This document shows, piece by piece, positions 1 to 10,187 of a DNA stretch of 64,000 nt; position 1 is the stretch's first letter; every line of letters begins with the position of its first letter. The DNA comes from Zychaea mexicana (Eukaryota; Mucoromycota; Mucoromycetes; Mucorales; Lichtheimiaceae): contig NW_026516734.1 of assembly GCF_025766255.1 (NCBI RefSeq), positions 62,001 to 126,000 of the forward strand, written 5' to 3'. The notes beneath the pieces are model-generated. The model was not told where the DNA came from. It saw only the letters and a list, made by a program, of their open reading frames with translations, and searched no databases. A program made the translations under genes and the position numbers.

Positions 1-390
1 TCGAAATGGTTGGGTAGGTACAGGGCTTGGATCGTTGCGGAAATACTGGGCAGGAATGGGCGATTTCGGGTCGACTCGGGTATCGGGATAGAAATAAGAC
101 TGAAGTATATATGCGCTGTTGTTGTTGATGCGATGCAAAATAACAGTAAGCAATTTATCCAGCAAGCCCTCCTTCCCCTTTGTCTTCGTTTTTCTCTACA
201 AGACATACGCATGCCAAATTTTACCAGCCAGCCCAAACTGTTCGACATCTTGTTTAAGAGACAAATGGGACAACGTGTTCTTCCATGCACTCGGAGGTCC
301 TTCTGACGCGACGACATTGAGACCTTCGGGACAATTGCCAACCAGAAAGTCGTATTCATCCTTGCTACGATCGGAAATGGCAGGCGCCAT
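1..390 (-). CDS. Putative class I methyltransferase-like protein, N-terminal part (cut by window edge)
   Basis: Exon 1 (390-209) encodes a 60-residue N-terminus; a GTATGT donor follows. The best acceptor (CAG at 118-116) lets exon 2 (115-1) continue in phase to the window edge, giving the junction GKIWHAAYILQSYF. The GLAG-[KR]IW-x-A-A-Y pattern resembles the segment before motif I of METTL21/Efm-type lysine methyltransferases, but the SAM-binding motifs lie outside the window, so the family is only a suggestion. An alternative acceptor (CAG at 75-73 region) gives a different and less convincing reading. The gene is transcribed out of the window and is tail-to-head with the CoA-binding gene at 509-1098. 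Confidence 0.5.
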
Positions 391-508
391 CGGACCTCGG
401 GCTATTCTTTAATAAAGTTTTTTTCAAAGAAAGAAAAAGAACAAAGAAGAAAAAATAATATCCTATGGTGGGGCAAATACACGCCTTCTTTTATTGAAAT
501 TCAGCTTA

Positions 509-1098
509 TTAAAGAGATGCTGAACGGTGGGTCATCAATGAAGGACCTTGAACAAGAATGCAAGGGCCACCGGCAATGATATCGAGGCCGGCTTCACGGG
601 CATAGTCCATCACATCCTTGTCCTCGGCCCCAGGCTGCAGCCAGATCTTTTCGATGCCAAGTTCTTTTGCCTGTTTGAGAACTTGTAAAGTAACTTTTGG
701 AGGTGTAATAATCGAAATGGCAGATTTGCTGGGATCCTTTAATTTGTCAATGCTGGCAATAGCAGGAATCGATTCGACCGCCGATTCTTTCTGGATGATA
801 TATCATTAAACATATTTCGTAAAACTTATTAGTAGAGTGAAGCATAAGACCCCTGAGAGATGAAGAGTGAGAGAACAGTAGCATACGTGGTTGACAGGGA
901 TTACTGGAAGGCTGTTAGCCTGGTACCTAGCAAATTTGTTTTATTTTTAAAAAAAATAACCAATCGTACACATACTACAATGTAGTTTTTTCCTTACCAT
1001 CGCAGCACACGATTGCCATACTTGGAGCGATCAGTGCTTGCTCCAACGACGGCGAACTCATTAGCAGTAATAAATCTGTAAGCTGTTACTGGGTTCAT
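509..1098 (-). CDS. CoA-binding (Rossmann) domain protein, YccU-like
   Basis: Three exons (1098-998, 926-887, 790-509) join to 140 residues. The protein is essentially a single CoA-binding domain: FAVVGAS near the N-terminus forms the dinucleotide-binding strand and loop, then NRVLRWYQ, then VIPVNHKE, then the stretch IEKIWLQPGAED with the conserved W-x-Q-x-G-A-E signature, ending in a GGPCI segment. This matches the small stand-alone CoA-binding proteins (bacterial YccU, many fungal homologues); their exact cellular role is not settled. The frame stays open upstream to 1179, so a 27-residue longer form with a basic, possibly mitochondrial leader is possible. I chose 1098 because it starts just before the domain. 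Intron ends are GTAAGG/TAG and GTATGC/CAG. Confidence 0.85.
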
Positions 1099-3471
1099 TG
1101 GAAAAACAAAAGAAGTGTGTGGTCGTGGGGAAACGATTCTTTCAAGGGAAAATAAAGTAGCAAGCAACCTTTGTGTCACCGGAATTGCAAAATCCGTTAC
1201 TTAGTAATAGTTAATTCGCGCATTGATGCAAGCCTTGCGTACCTTGAATCTGTTGAACTTGAAAGTTTGATAGTCAGAGACGACAGCATGGATTGTGGCT
1301 ATTACCAAGTACGACTCAGTGGATCCGTTAGGCTTTGATTTTGTAGATTTTCGGCATAATCGTTACCAACCGTAGCTGCCAACGCGGCAACAAACCGCAC
1401 TCGGCTCTAAATTCAAACAGACAACGATGAGATGAAGATCATTATCAACGATAAATCATAAACCCTCCAATAGCTCCCTCTTGGCTACTACGGTTACATA
1501 CTATGATAGTGCAACGAAGGAATCAACTGTAAAAGACAGCATTACAGAAGCCATTTAAAAAGTATTATCATCCGTCAAAAGTATCACTACTAATACTCAT
1601 GCTCGATTATTCGCATTGTTTGTACTCAACTATAGTCTGACACTTGCAGTTTACTCGGAGCTGACGTTTACAAAGTGGCGACGGGATTTCATCGGGCACG
1701 AGCCTGGAATAATGCTTCCATGTTTACAAAGAAAACTGATTAACCACTCCTCAAGCGTCATAATATAAAGTGTGAGAAACTTACACGCCTTAACTGTTAT
1801 TTCACTTATCATATGTGGAAGATACATTTACACAGGGGTTGGGCTTGGGGATATCAATAAAGATTTGCGACACGGATGAGCTACTTTTTCTACATGTCCC
1901 AAATTTTACGAGTTCGTCGATACGCTTATCATTCTGCTGAAGGTTGCACTGTAAACCATCGCTGTTGGTAGATTATCGTCATGCTAGCGCTATCATTACT
2001 ATCTGGGCTGGTATCGGCTATCGCGCGACGGCTATCTGGATGCTTGTCACATTCGATTCCTCAATTTATACTGTCATATATTCCTACTATGAGCTACAAC
2101 ATCGGGCTTGCATCCGCTTGGCAAAAAACACCTCACGTCTCTACAAATCACTCAGTTTTTTCTTGGTATGTCCTTGGCAGCGGTCTATCTCTTGACGTCC
2201 AGATGTTCGGCATTGATACCCGGTGAAAAGCTCGCGGTGAAGCTCACTTTGAGCTACGTGATGCCCTTGACTTGACTGTTTTTTTTTATTTTGCCCGAAA
2301 ATCGTAGGGTTGGCGTCAGCAGCGACTACGAGCAGCAGTAGCAGAGAAAAAGGAGCTAGATTTATGTTTGGTGCGGTTCTCTGTATCATGTTTCCCTCCC
2401 TTCTCCGGTGGGTCACCATAGCTGTGGCTTCATTATGTGTCGAAAAAAGGTCCAGCCAGCATAATGCACCTGAGAGAATAAAGAGATGATCTTAGTAGAT
2501 CTTGTTGTTTTTCTGGTATGTAGTTCTTGGCCAATAAGCAGGTATTAACCACCACGCATTGGCCTTTCAATGACTGAGCCGTGGTTGTTGTCTAGGGATT
2601 AGTTCCGTGATAAGTAGTTGGTGTTGTCATTGACGGCCCCTTTACAACCCACAGCGCATATGTGAACATGTACAGTATTTACGTGTATCTGGTGGGTGAG
2701 CATCTTCTTGGAGCCGTTCGTTTCATTTTAAAAACAAACAGATTATATTTATTATAATTGAAGATAAAAGCTTTCTTTCATTTGATGTTTACACTGTCTT
2801 CATGAAATATTCTCGTTTCTCTGTCACATTTAAACGGTGGGCAACTTATTGACAGAGGAGACTACGTATGTCTCTTTTCTTCGATGCGGAATCCGTTCGG
2901 AATGAGTGGACAGCAGCAGCAGCAAATTACTTATCCCTGACATTCTCTGAACATCGGACGGTCGATCAAGATGTTGCTTTTTAACAAACGTCGCTTTAAT
3001 TATTGTTACGCTGCATATAGAATTTAAATATGCTATACACTACGATAATTACGTCTTCCGTTCGATTTCACGCAATTATTACCACAAACATGAGTAATTC
3101 CGTCCCTTTTATAATCGCAGTCATAAAACTCTGTTCTAATCTCGGTTCTCAACCGACCTGACCCGACCCATGAGGACCCTCATGCTGTGGTCAAAGTGTT
3201 TATGAATCAGCGTGACTCTGCTCTCACAAAGCCGTGAGAAGAGGAAAAATGGGGAGTTTTATCAGCACCTCATTTACGCGATCGTAGACGCTCTTTAGCC
3301 AATCTCTTGCTAATAATGGCGATTCACGTGACTCGAGAATATACCTGATGTGGTACCTATGTGAAAAAGTTCAGTCATCGTATTTTCGACGGCTTCTTAA
3401 TATGATTATCCAGCTAACGTAATCAATAATTCCCTCCTCTCTTTCCCCCATTTTCCCTTACCCAGTCCACC
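1099..3471. other. Intergenic, no gene recognised
   Basis: About 2.3 kb of AT-rich sequence. Open frames here (for example 2141-2419 on the minus strand, 1944-2226 on the plus strand) are short, of odd composition and flanked by no splice signals. I see no tRNA, repeat family or recognisable coding relic. The last 60 bases before 3472 are pyrimidine-rich (CCCTCCTCTCTTTCCCCC), typical of a fungal core promoter and 5' leader for the next gene. Confidence 0.6.
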
Positions 3472-4534
3472 ATGTCAGAAACGAGCAGCGAACTACCAAA
3501 GCACCTTACACCACTTCCAAAGTTCTGCCAACTTAGCAGCCGGGTATGGAGGATACTTGGATTGAACCCCGGCATGTTCACGCTGCAAGGTATGAGATAA
3601 TAGATACAGCAAGCTATTTGATTTAGAGAAGAGCACAGCTAGCTCAGACATCGTTTCAGGAACGAACTGTTATCTTGTTGGTAGCGGCGACCGCCTGGTG
3701 CTGATCGACTGTGGTGAAGGCATACCAGAATATATACCATTATTGCAGCAATCGCTTCAGCAAATCTCGCCTAATGCATACATATCCGACCTCCTCATCA
3801 CACATTGCCACACAGATCACTGGGGCGGTGTCAAGGACGTGCTTGGAATGGACAGCAGCATCAACGTGCATAAATTTCCAGCAACATCAACTGCCTACGA
3901 CGGCCAGCGCTTCCAAGAAATCTTTCCCTCCGATGTCGAATTATTACCGCTTCATGACGATCAAATACTCAAAATCGACGACAATACAACACTACGCGCG
4001 ATTCACGCGCCCGGCCACTCGTCTGACGACTGTAGCTTTTGGCTGGAGGAAGAACAAGCGTTGTTTGCAGGAGACTGTGTCCTCGGTTACGGTACAACAT
4101 CCTTTGACGATGTAGCAGTATATATCAACTCGCTCGAGCAGTTAAAGGCGCTCAATCCCAGAGTCTTGTATCCTGGTCACGGTCCAGTCGTGGACGACGC
4201 GATAGGCAAGATCCAAGAATACATCGAATTACGCATACAACGAGAAAACGAAATTCTTCAAGTGATTCTCGCCAACCCGTCAAAGCCGACATGGACAGCA
4301 TATGAAGTCACTGCAGATCTTTGGAAAGGAAAACGAGAAACGCACGACATACGAGATATCCATGTACGGGGAATTGGGTTGCACCTGAAGAAGCTTGGAG
4401 AGGATGGCAAACTAAAGAAGCTAGACTACATTGACTCCACACTGGAAGAAAAGATATTCCTAAATCCTTGGTCCAAACCAGAGATACTAAAGATCGTATG
4501 GATGTACACTGGCGGCCTTAAGAGCCAATTATAG
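3472..4534 (+). CDS. Metallo-beta-lactamase fold hydrolase, LACTB2-like
   Basis: Two exons (3472-3589, 3660-4534) encode 330 residues. The metal site THCHTDHWGG gives His88, His90, Asp92 and His93; the later ligands are in GHSSDD, in AGDCVLGYG (Asp) and in YPGHGPVVDD (His). The C-terminal part, with the helical DIRDIHVRG segment, matches the winged-helix extension of LACTB2-type proteins. Mammalian LACTB2 is a mitochondrial single-strand RNA endonuclease; for the fungal homologue RNA cleavage is inference, and other thioesterase-like roles in this family are possible. Length is close to the family norm. The first ATG is preceded by a pyrimidine-rich leader, and the intron (GTATGA/CAG) splits the codon between LQ and GTNCY. 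No lesion is seen. Confidence 0.9.
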
Positions 4535-4686
4535 AAATTAAAGGGATCGTTCATTCTAGATTACCACTTATAAATGCATGTTGTCTCGGCAACAAGTAAC
4601 AAATCGCTTTGTGACACTCTTCTTGCCATGACAGCGCAATCAACTCCGCGTTTGATTGTTGCTTTTTGTTTTTCTACCTTTTCACA

Positions 4687-5126
4687 ATGGACGACACATT
4701 AGCCCAAGTTCAAGAAAAATGCGCATTGCAACTTGAAATGTACCAGAAATGCGTTGAAAACTACCCTCACAGCTGGGACAAGAGCTGTGCTCAACAAAAG
4801 CAAGCGTTGACAAAGTGCTCGGAAGAAAAGTAAGCGCAAAAAAAATGCTGTCCCAGAAATCTCCTCACGTTTCCGCCTTGATATACTAAGCGATGCATAC
4901 GCGTGTCCACAGCGTTGGTATTCTGAAATACGTCAAGGAGCATTGCACAAACCAGATCAAGGGCTATGACGAGTGTCTATCGGCCAACCAAAGTGAACCG
5001 GAAAAGTGTATCCAGGCTTTGAAGGAGCTGTACTACTGCACGGAAACTACATCAGCAGCATATCGTCAGCAGCATCAATCCCCACAACAACAACAGCAAC
5101 AGGATGCTTCTGAAAAGAAGAAGTAG
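4687..5126 (+). CDS. MIX14: Twin CX9C mitochondrial protein, Mix14/CHCHD5-like
   Basis: Two exons (4687-4829, 4913-5126) encode 118 residues. Four CX9C motifs are visible: CALQLEMYQKC, CAQQKQALTKC, CTNQIKGYDEC and CIQALKELYYC, that is two CHCH coiled-coil-helix hairpins. This double arrangement is characteristic of CHCHD5 in animals and Mix14 (Mic14) in yeast, intermembrane-space proteins imported by the Mia40 disulfide relay. The C-terminus is a Gln-rich, charged tail (PQQQQQQDASEKKK). The exon join needs donor GTAAGC after GAAGAAAA and acceptor CCACAG, giving EENVGILKYV. It starts 150 bp after the LACTB2-like gene and is convergent with the SDHAF1 gene, whose stop lies only 79 bp downstream. 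Confidence 0.9.
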
Positions 5127-5204
5127 AGAGTTTACTGTAATAGAAGGTTCTGCCATGTACATATAAAACTTGCTTTAAAGCCGTATTACTCGTTTTTTTT
5201 TATT

Positions 5205-5552
5205 CTACACGTGGATATCCTGTATACTTGGCGAGCTGTATGTTTCCAACTGTCGCTTTCCTCGTCGAAGCATGTATTCAATCGTTACAAAATCATTTTT
5301 ACGTATTTGGTGTGCACGAAACTCTCGTCGAATATACGCATAAAAGTGCGGTCGGTTTTCCTGTGTATTTTTATGGCGTTAAAAAGGATCGCTAATCGTT
5401 CCAAAGACAGACTGCCAAAGCCAATTCCTCCCCTCCTTCTGCCTTAAAGTCCAGAATGCACTTACAAGTGGTTTTGTTCTTGCTGCTCGAAAGCATTCAC
5501 GGTAAAAGTTGATGACTTGCTGTTGCAGACCCGATCGTCGACCTCCCGCCAT
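5205..5552 (-). CDS. SDH6: LYR-motif succinate dehydrogenase assembly factor, Sdh6/SDHAF1
   Basis: Two exons (5552-5466, 5360-5205) encode 80 residues. Residues 8-28 carry SGLQQQVINFYRECFRAA, the LYR-family N-terminus with Phe in place of Leu (FYR), and the C-terminal exon carries FVTIEYMLRRGKRQLE, including the LRRG motif typical of SDHAF1. Length fits the family (about 80-115). The protein is expected in the mitochondrial matrix, where SDHAF1 promotes Fe-S cluster insertion into the Sdh2 subunit. The exon-2 part is below the usual open-frame size cut-off and is easily missed by gene callers. I chose the ATG giving MAGGRRSGLQ; an in-frame ATG 13 codons upstream (5591) is possible. Intron signals are GTAAGT/CAG. 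Confidence 0.9.
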
Positions 5553-5895
5553 GATCTGTTGTGATGTACGCAGGATCCCTGGAGTTCGCACAACGACAAT
5601 GCTTTACTGGGGGGATTTTATTTCAGTCACACAGGCAGTTACGAAATTCACTGCGTCCAGTAAGGAGGGTATTATCCCAATTTTAAACCGCCTCCATACC
5701 ACGATACTGACATACATGAAGAAAAACAACCATGTCACTTTTGACAGATTAGAATAAATGCTAGAAAATATACGTTGATATGTGTTTATCACCATGATGC
5801 ATTATCTAAAGAATAGAAGAGAGCAGAAAATAAGATGCTTTGTTGTCGTTTATTCAAGTTCCTCTATTATACGCGCTCTATCGGCTCTGAACGCA
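5553..5895. other. Intergenic, nothing recognised
   Basis: About 340 bases between the SDHAF1 start and the end of the unidentified minus-strand gene. It contains the SDHAF1 promoter. The two short overlapping open frames (5509-5757 plus, 5604-5795 minus) mirror each other and show no coding character. Confidence 0.5.
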
Positions 5896-6584
5896 TCAGC
5901 TTGCTGGTGCGTCAAAATGATGGGCTGCCATACTCTCGATAATGCTTCGAATTAGATTCAAAATCTTTTCGTTGTGGAGCGTTAGATTTGAGAAGGAGCC
6001 CTCCAATAAGGCTGGTTTGGATGCATTATAATACATCTTGTTGTATCATATGTGCCGTTCCTTTTAGAAACGTGTGTAATAGTTGCTGCTGCTTTCTAAG
6101 CTGCTCACTGAATACCTTGATAACCTTCGATGACAGTTTGTGTAACATGGCAATAACGAGAAACATGATGTGTACGTGCCTTTTAGTCCTTTCAAGAGCT
6201 TTCAAACTTGCACGAGCTGCGATGCACCGAAACAATGCTACACCCAATATGGGCAAAGTCGTCCCAACCGTTCGAAATTTATCTTGAGAATGATCTGATC
6301 TTGTGTCAGCATGATGAATGCGTTTGTATCCTCTCGAAACGGTGATGTGTGCATGCTCAGTGGTGACTCGGGATGCTAAAACGACTCACTTGATGTACAG
6401 AGAATACTGTATCTCCAATGACGTTTAATGACATCAATGATGGTACATGAGTGAAGCCTTGCAAACACGGCGAGAATAACGGAGATGTCGTCCGAAATGT
6501 CGAAAGAGTGCACTTGAAGAAAAAAACAGCTGTGCCGAATAGAAACTGGCGAGCCTGCCTTGCCACAATTTGGACGTATGACAT
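5896..6584 (-). pseudogene. Unidentified multi-exon gene or relic; partly duplicated at 23.0-23.4 kb
   Basis: Three stretches read as coding on the minus strand: 6584-about 6390 (starting MSYVQIVARQARQFLF), about 6345-6030 (a basic segment with VSRGYKRIHH, then SDHSQDKFRTVGT, a hydrophobic ILGVALFRCIA, then KALERTKRHVHIMFL), and about 6030-5896 (ALLEGSFSNLTLHNEKILNL to DAPAS and stop). The splice signals between them are poor: the first gap would need an intron of only about 20-40 nt. I do not recognise the family; the composition suggests a small membrane protein. The central 280 bp recurs at 23,021-23,302 in the same orientation with clear divergence, where it also carries stops. Either a fast-evolving gene with a mis-modelled intron or, more likely, a relic. 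Confidence 0.35.
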
Positions 6585-7181
6585 AGTGACGAGTGAAGTT
6601 GACGACGCTGTTTAATGATAGTATAGTGTTGAATATTTCAATACTTGGGAAAGGAGTGGAAAAGAGAAAGAGGATAGAAAATCAGGATCAAAAGTTGGTT
6701 GGCGGAGGTGAAGTAGATCATCATGCAGGCTCACAGCAAGTTTATGCGTTGCATCCTAAAACATAAAAATACCTTTACCCCAATTTGGACGACTTTGATT
6801 GTATTTACATGCATTAAAAGGCATGTATAGACATGTAAAGGCGCTTTAAGGCCTTTTACATTGTTGAGATGTGCAGCAGAGGCACGCAATTTTGATTATT
6901 CAATTTGATGCATTCACCTTTATTGCAATGACTGAAAAAAGGAAGCCTAATGTCGGCACATCGACGATACTACATAGAAAGTAGATTGTACATAGAAAAT
7001 TATGTTAGGATGTGGACACCGTGCACATGAGGTAAGTTATAAGTAGTACCTTCCAAGCAGTTTGGAGCTTACAACCAACATCGTACATAATACCAATGTT
7101 GTTTCCGTAAAGTTCGTTGTATGTCACTTTCTTAAGATACTAAGAACATATGTATAATTAATCGTACACAGAGTGAGTACT
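6585..7181. other. Intergenic, nothing recognised
   Basis: About 600 bases of AT-rich sequence between the unidentified relic and the end of the KDZ transposase fragment. A short stretch with several ATGTA/GTATAG copies (6800-6850) has the look of eroded repeat. No gene, terminal repeat or RNA gene could be supported. Confidence 0.45.
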
Positions 7182-8450
7182 TTATACATGATCAGACAAA
7201 AAAGAGGAACAGCAAGCTAAATACCGTTCGCCTTTGCTACGCATATCGACTTTAGCAATCGGATAGCCGTGGCGACCACAGGTACACGCAAAAGCACCGG
7301 TTTGATCAAGACCCTTGATCGATCCGCCTTGCTTTTCAAGCGCGCCAAAAGAGGGACAGCCATCTTTAGCCTTATACATGTAATCAATATAACTGTATTA
7401 GATACTGTTACATGACTCTCAGAATATTTATCTCACCGATTCTTTATAAGGAATGAGCGTTTCATCGTTAACCCAGAGCATGTTCACTTCTTCATCTTTA
7501 AAATTAACACCCTGGACATCCTTTACGTGACGAAAGCGCCGTAGCTGGAAGTTTCCGTCTAGTGCTGTAGTCTTTTCGTGCTCCTACCATATATTAACCA
7601 TGACAACCATTAAAATATGTAGGCATACTTTTGTATATCTTTTTTTAAATCAAAAAATTGAATCACTACAGTACCACGTATCTGCAACCTGGGCAGACAT
7701 TGTTCTCTACACCAAACTCTTCCCTCAACTGTTTTTTTAAGCTTAGAAGTATTCTGCCAAATATAGGCAGCGCATAGTTCAAGCGAGACTTGAGAGAAGC
7801 AGGAACCTAAAAAACAAAAGTACATTTAAAAAGCTCGCTAAATGAAAGATTGCCCTAGAAAAAGTAATACCTCTTGCTCAAAATCTGCTTGTAGCCATTT
7901 TGCAATATTGTGCACGGAGACGCGGCAAATGTAATGCAAATTGTGGATTGTCTGCATAAACTTGATATGCACTGCATGACGGGGGCTTTTGGCGTCAGAG
8001 GAACCATATGACTGCGCATTGGCACCAAAGGCAAAGCATAGTCAGGGCACGACTTGCAGTATTTGATGTCAAACTGTCGAATACCTAGATAAAACAAGAG
8101 TATTATTTATATATAAAGTATCCCAAAAAAACAATACTTACAGCACTTAAAGATACAGGCGACAGCCTTGTGGGCTTTTTTATCAGCAGCGCAACCACAA
8201 ATCTTATGGGTGGCAGGCTCGAGTGCCTCTGCGACCGGTGCTTGCTTATACCCTTCTTTATAGGGTTTGAGCAAAGCAGAAAAAAGGCTAAACAAGCATA
8301 CTGCATGCTTAGCAGCTGGAGTCTGACGTCTTGGCAGATCGTCAACATGGTCCGCTTCAAAATTAGTTGACCATGCATCAGATGGAGAAGAATTAGCGGG
8401 CAGTGATGATGTTCGAATGGTTTGGTTATATCACTTGCAGTCGACATATT
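7182..8450 (-). mobile_element. KDZ (Kyakuja-Dileera-Zisupton) transposase fragment, truncated and frameshifted
   Basis: Exon-like pieces on the minus strand line up with the N-terminal half of KDZ transposases. 8300-8125 has a cysteine cluster (CGCAAD...CIFKCC). 8080-7865 has YCKSCPDYALPLV, then, after a one-base shift in a run of five C near 7982, HIKFMQTIHNLHYICRVS. 7803-7670 reads VPASLKSRLNYALPIFGRI with a CPGC motif. 7588-7445 holds the hallmark TALDGNFQLRRFRHVKD. 7385-7182 has GAFACTCGRHGYPIAKVDMR with GERYL just before a stop. Family members continue well past GERYL into the remaining catalytic region, which is missing here. No terminal inverted repeats were found. The frameshift and truncation mean it is not an active transposase. 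Confidence 0.75.
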
Positions 8451-8689
8451 GACCGTGCTTGTCAATCTGACAAGCTTCTTCCCTTTATCCGAGAATGAAT
8501 AGGCCTTTGTTGTTTGTTTACACTTTTGACGTATATTGAGACATGCTTATTGCACTGATAATAGGAAATGGGGAATTAAGGCTTAGGCTTATTCAGGCAC
8601 ACTCAGCCACTTTCTGCTAGCCCAGTGTGTAAATTTATTCAAATGCCGCAGCTGGAACCGTCCTAAGAACAATTAACTCATCCCTCTGT

Positions 8690-10187
8690 ATACATGGCCG
8701 AAATTAGCCGATAATTTCTCCCAAATGTTGCTGAGAGGACTCTGTCAGTCTTTAGCCAATTTTAATGCATCTCGTAGGTGATCAAGTGCTTGTGGATACC
8801 TAGGTATTATTTTTTAGACAGAGCCGGAACACACACGCACACACAGATATGTACATATACAATAACAACATGTAGGGACTTGTAAACTTACTCTTTCTTT
8901 TGATAATGGTATACTGCCATTTCGTTAAATAGGAAAGGATCGCTGTTGCATTTACTGTAGCTTTTATTTAGATACACAAAAGCAGCATCCAGCATGTTTT
9001 GCTCCAAGAATTGTACGCCAATGTACATGTCAGGAAGATGTGATCTAATATTCGTTTTTTTATCTTGTGAGCAGCACGTACATTACAAGATACACATTTC
9101 TAACGCGGATAATAAGATTGTTCGCTTGTTTACCTTGGTACTAATTTGCTGCACATTGCATATGCACTTCTTGCTTGGTCGTGATCTTTTTCAGCGGCAA
9201 ATGCATGCCCGTAACCAAGCTAAGAGTCTTCAAAGTACTGATCGATATCCGTTGCTCGACTAAATAAAATATCGTTTAGAAAATCAATGTCGTATGAGCA
9301 CTCGTATTGAGGGAAATGGAGTACAGAGGACAGCTATACCTGAAATGGCGACGTGCTTCTGAATATTTTTCAATGTAAAGATTATACATCCCCGCGGCAT
9401 GCCACGTCACTGCCTCGTCCTTTAGCCTATCCACCAATTCTTGGGTCAAGATATACAGCTCGACTTTCATCTTTAGCTCGTATCATATAAGCACGTAATG
9501 TATAATGGAATCGATTTTGTATAGAAAGCATCTTCTTTCCGTATTCTAGATATAACGAATGAATCATTATTATAAGTGAGTAGATCCAGGAAAAAAATTG
9601 TCAACAACTAATTCAGCAGACTTGGCACGTACTCTTGGCATACACTTAGGCATTCTTCGTATTTGCATTCTGCCAGTAATGTCCGTGCTTTACTATGCAT
9701 AACATTGAGACTCTTTTTCAAACCGAAATCGTTCTCTGCTTCCTTTTGCGCTTGTTGCATATCCTCCTTGTGCGAATACTGATGGTATAAACGGCGAGCA
9801 ATTAGTTTTAGGACGAAATCTACCTAAACAATTATTCATAAGGGGTTGTTGCTTCTTACTCTTTTTAGCTGGATCATATAACGTGATCGAAAAAAATCCG
9901 CATCAGATAGACCATAGTGTTCTTCGTAGGGTAAGGTGGATATAAAGTCCCATTCTAGAAAAACATGTACTGTTAGTTTTGAACCATGTTGAAGTAGAAA
10001 TAACTTTGGAGCAGGCATGTGCACTCACCGGCTTTTTCTTCCAGCATATTCTTTTCAGTCAGGGCAACCAATGCCTGATAAAGTTAGCAGACATGTTAGC
10101 ATGACATTTATGCTAGACGGCACATGCAGAATAATTCGAACTCACATCGTAGCACTTGACGTCAACACGAAGTGCTTCTTTGAAACA
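8690..10187 (-). pseudogene. Cut9/Cdc16 (Apc6) TPR segment, pseudogene fused behind the Argonaute segment
   Basis: On the minus strand the frame runs from KNCFKEALRVDVKCYD through spliceable exons 10074-10029 (ALVALTEKNMLEEKA), 9954-9860 (EWDFISTLPYEEHYGLSDA), 9823-about 9635 (KSLNVMHSKARTLLAECKYEEC), about 9490-9345 (TQELVDRLKDEAVTWHAAGM...ARRHF), 9260-about 9140 (LGYGHAFAAEKDHDQA), about 9030-8893 (MYIGVQFLEQNMLDAAFVYL, DPFLFNEMAVYHYQKKE) and about 8800-8690 (YPQALDHLRDALKLAKD). The order and spacing match the TPR array of Cut9/Cdc16, the Apc6 subunit of the anaphase-promoting complex. Stops interrupt it near 9488 (TGA), at 9222-9220 (TAG where a Trp codon is expected) and at 8747-8745 (TGA). 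The N-terminal third and the C-terminus are absent. Clearly a relic. Confidence 0.85.

Noticed and set aside
2141..2419. Minus-strand frame with a hydrophobic stretch, possible secreted peptide
   Set aside because: No splice sites, promoter-like leader or family resemblance; composition matches translated noncoding DNA.
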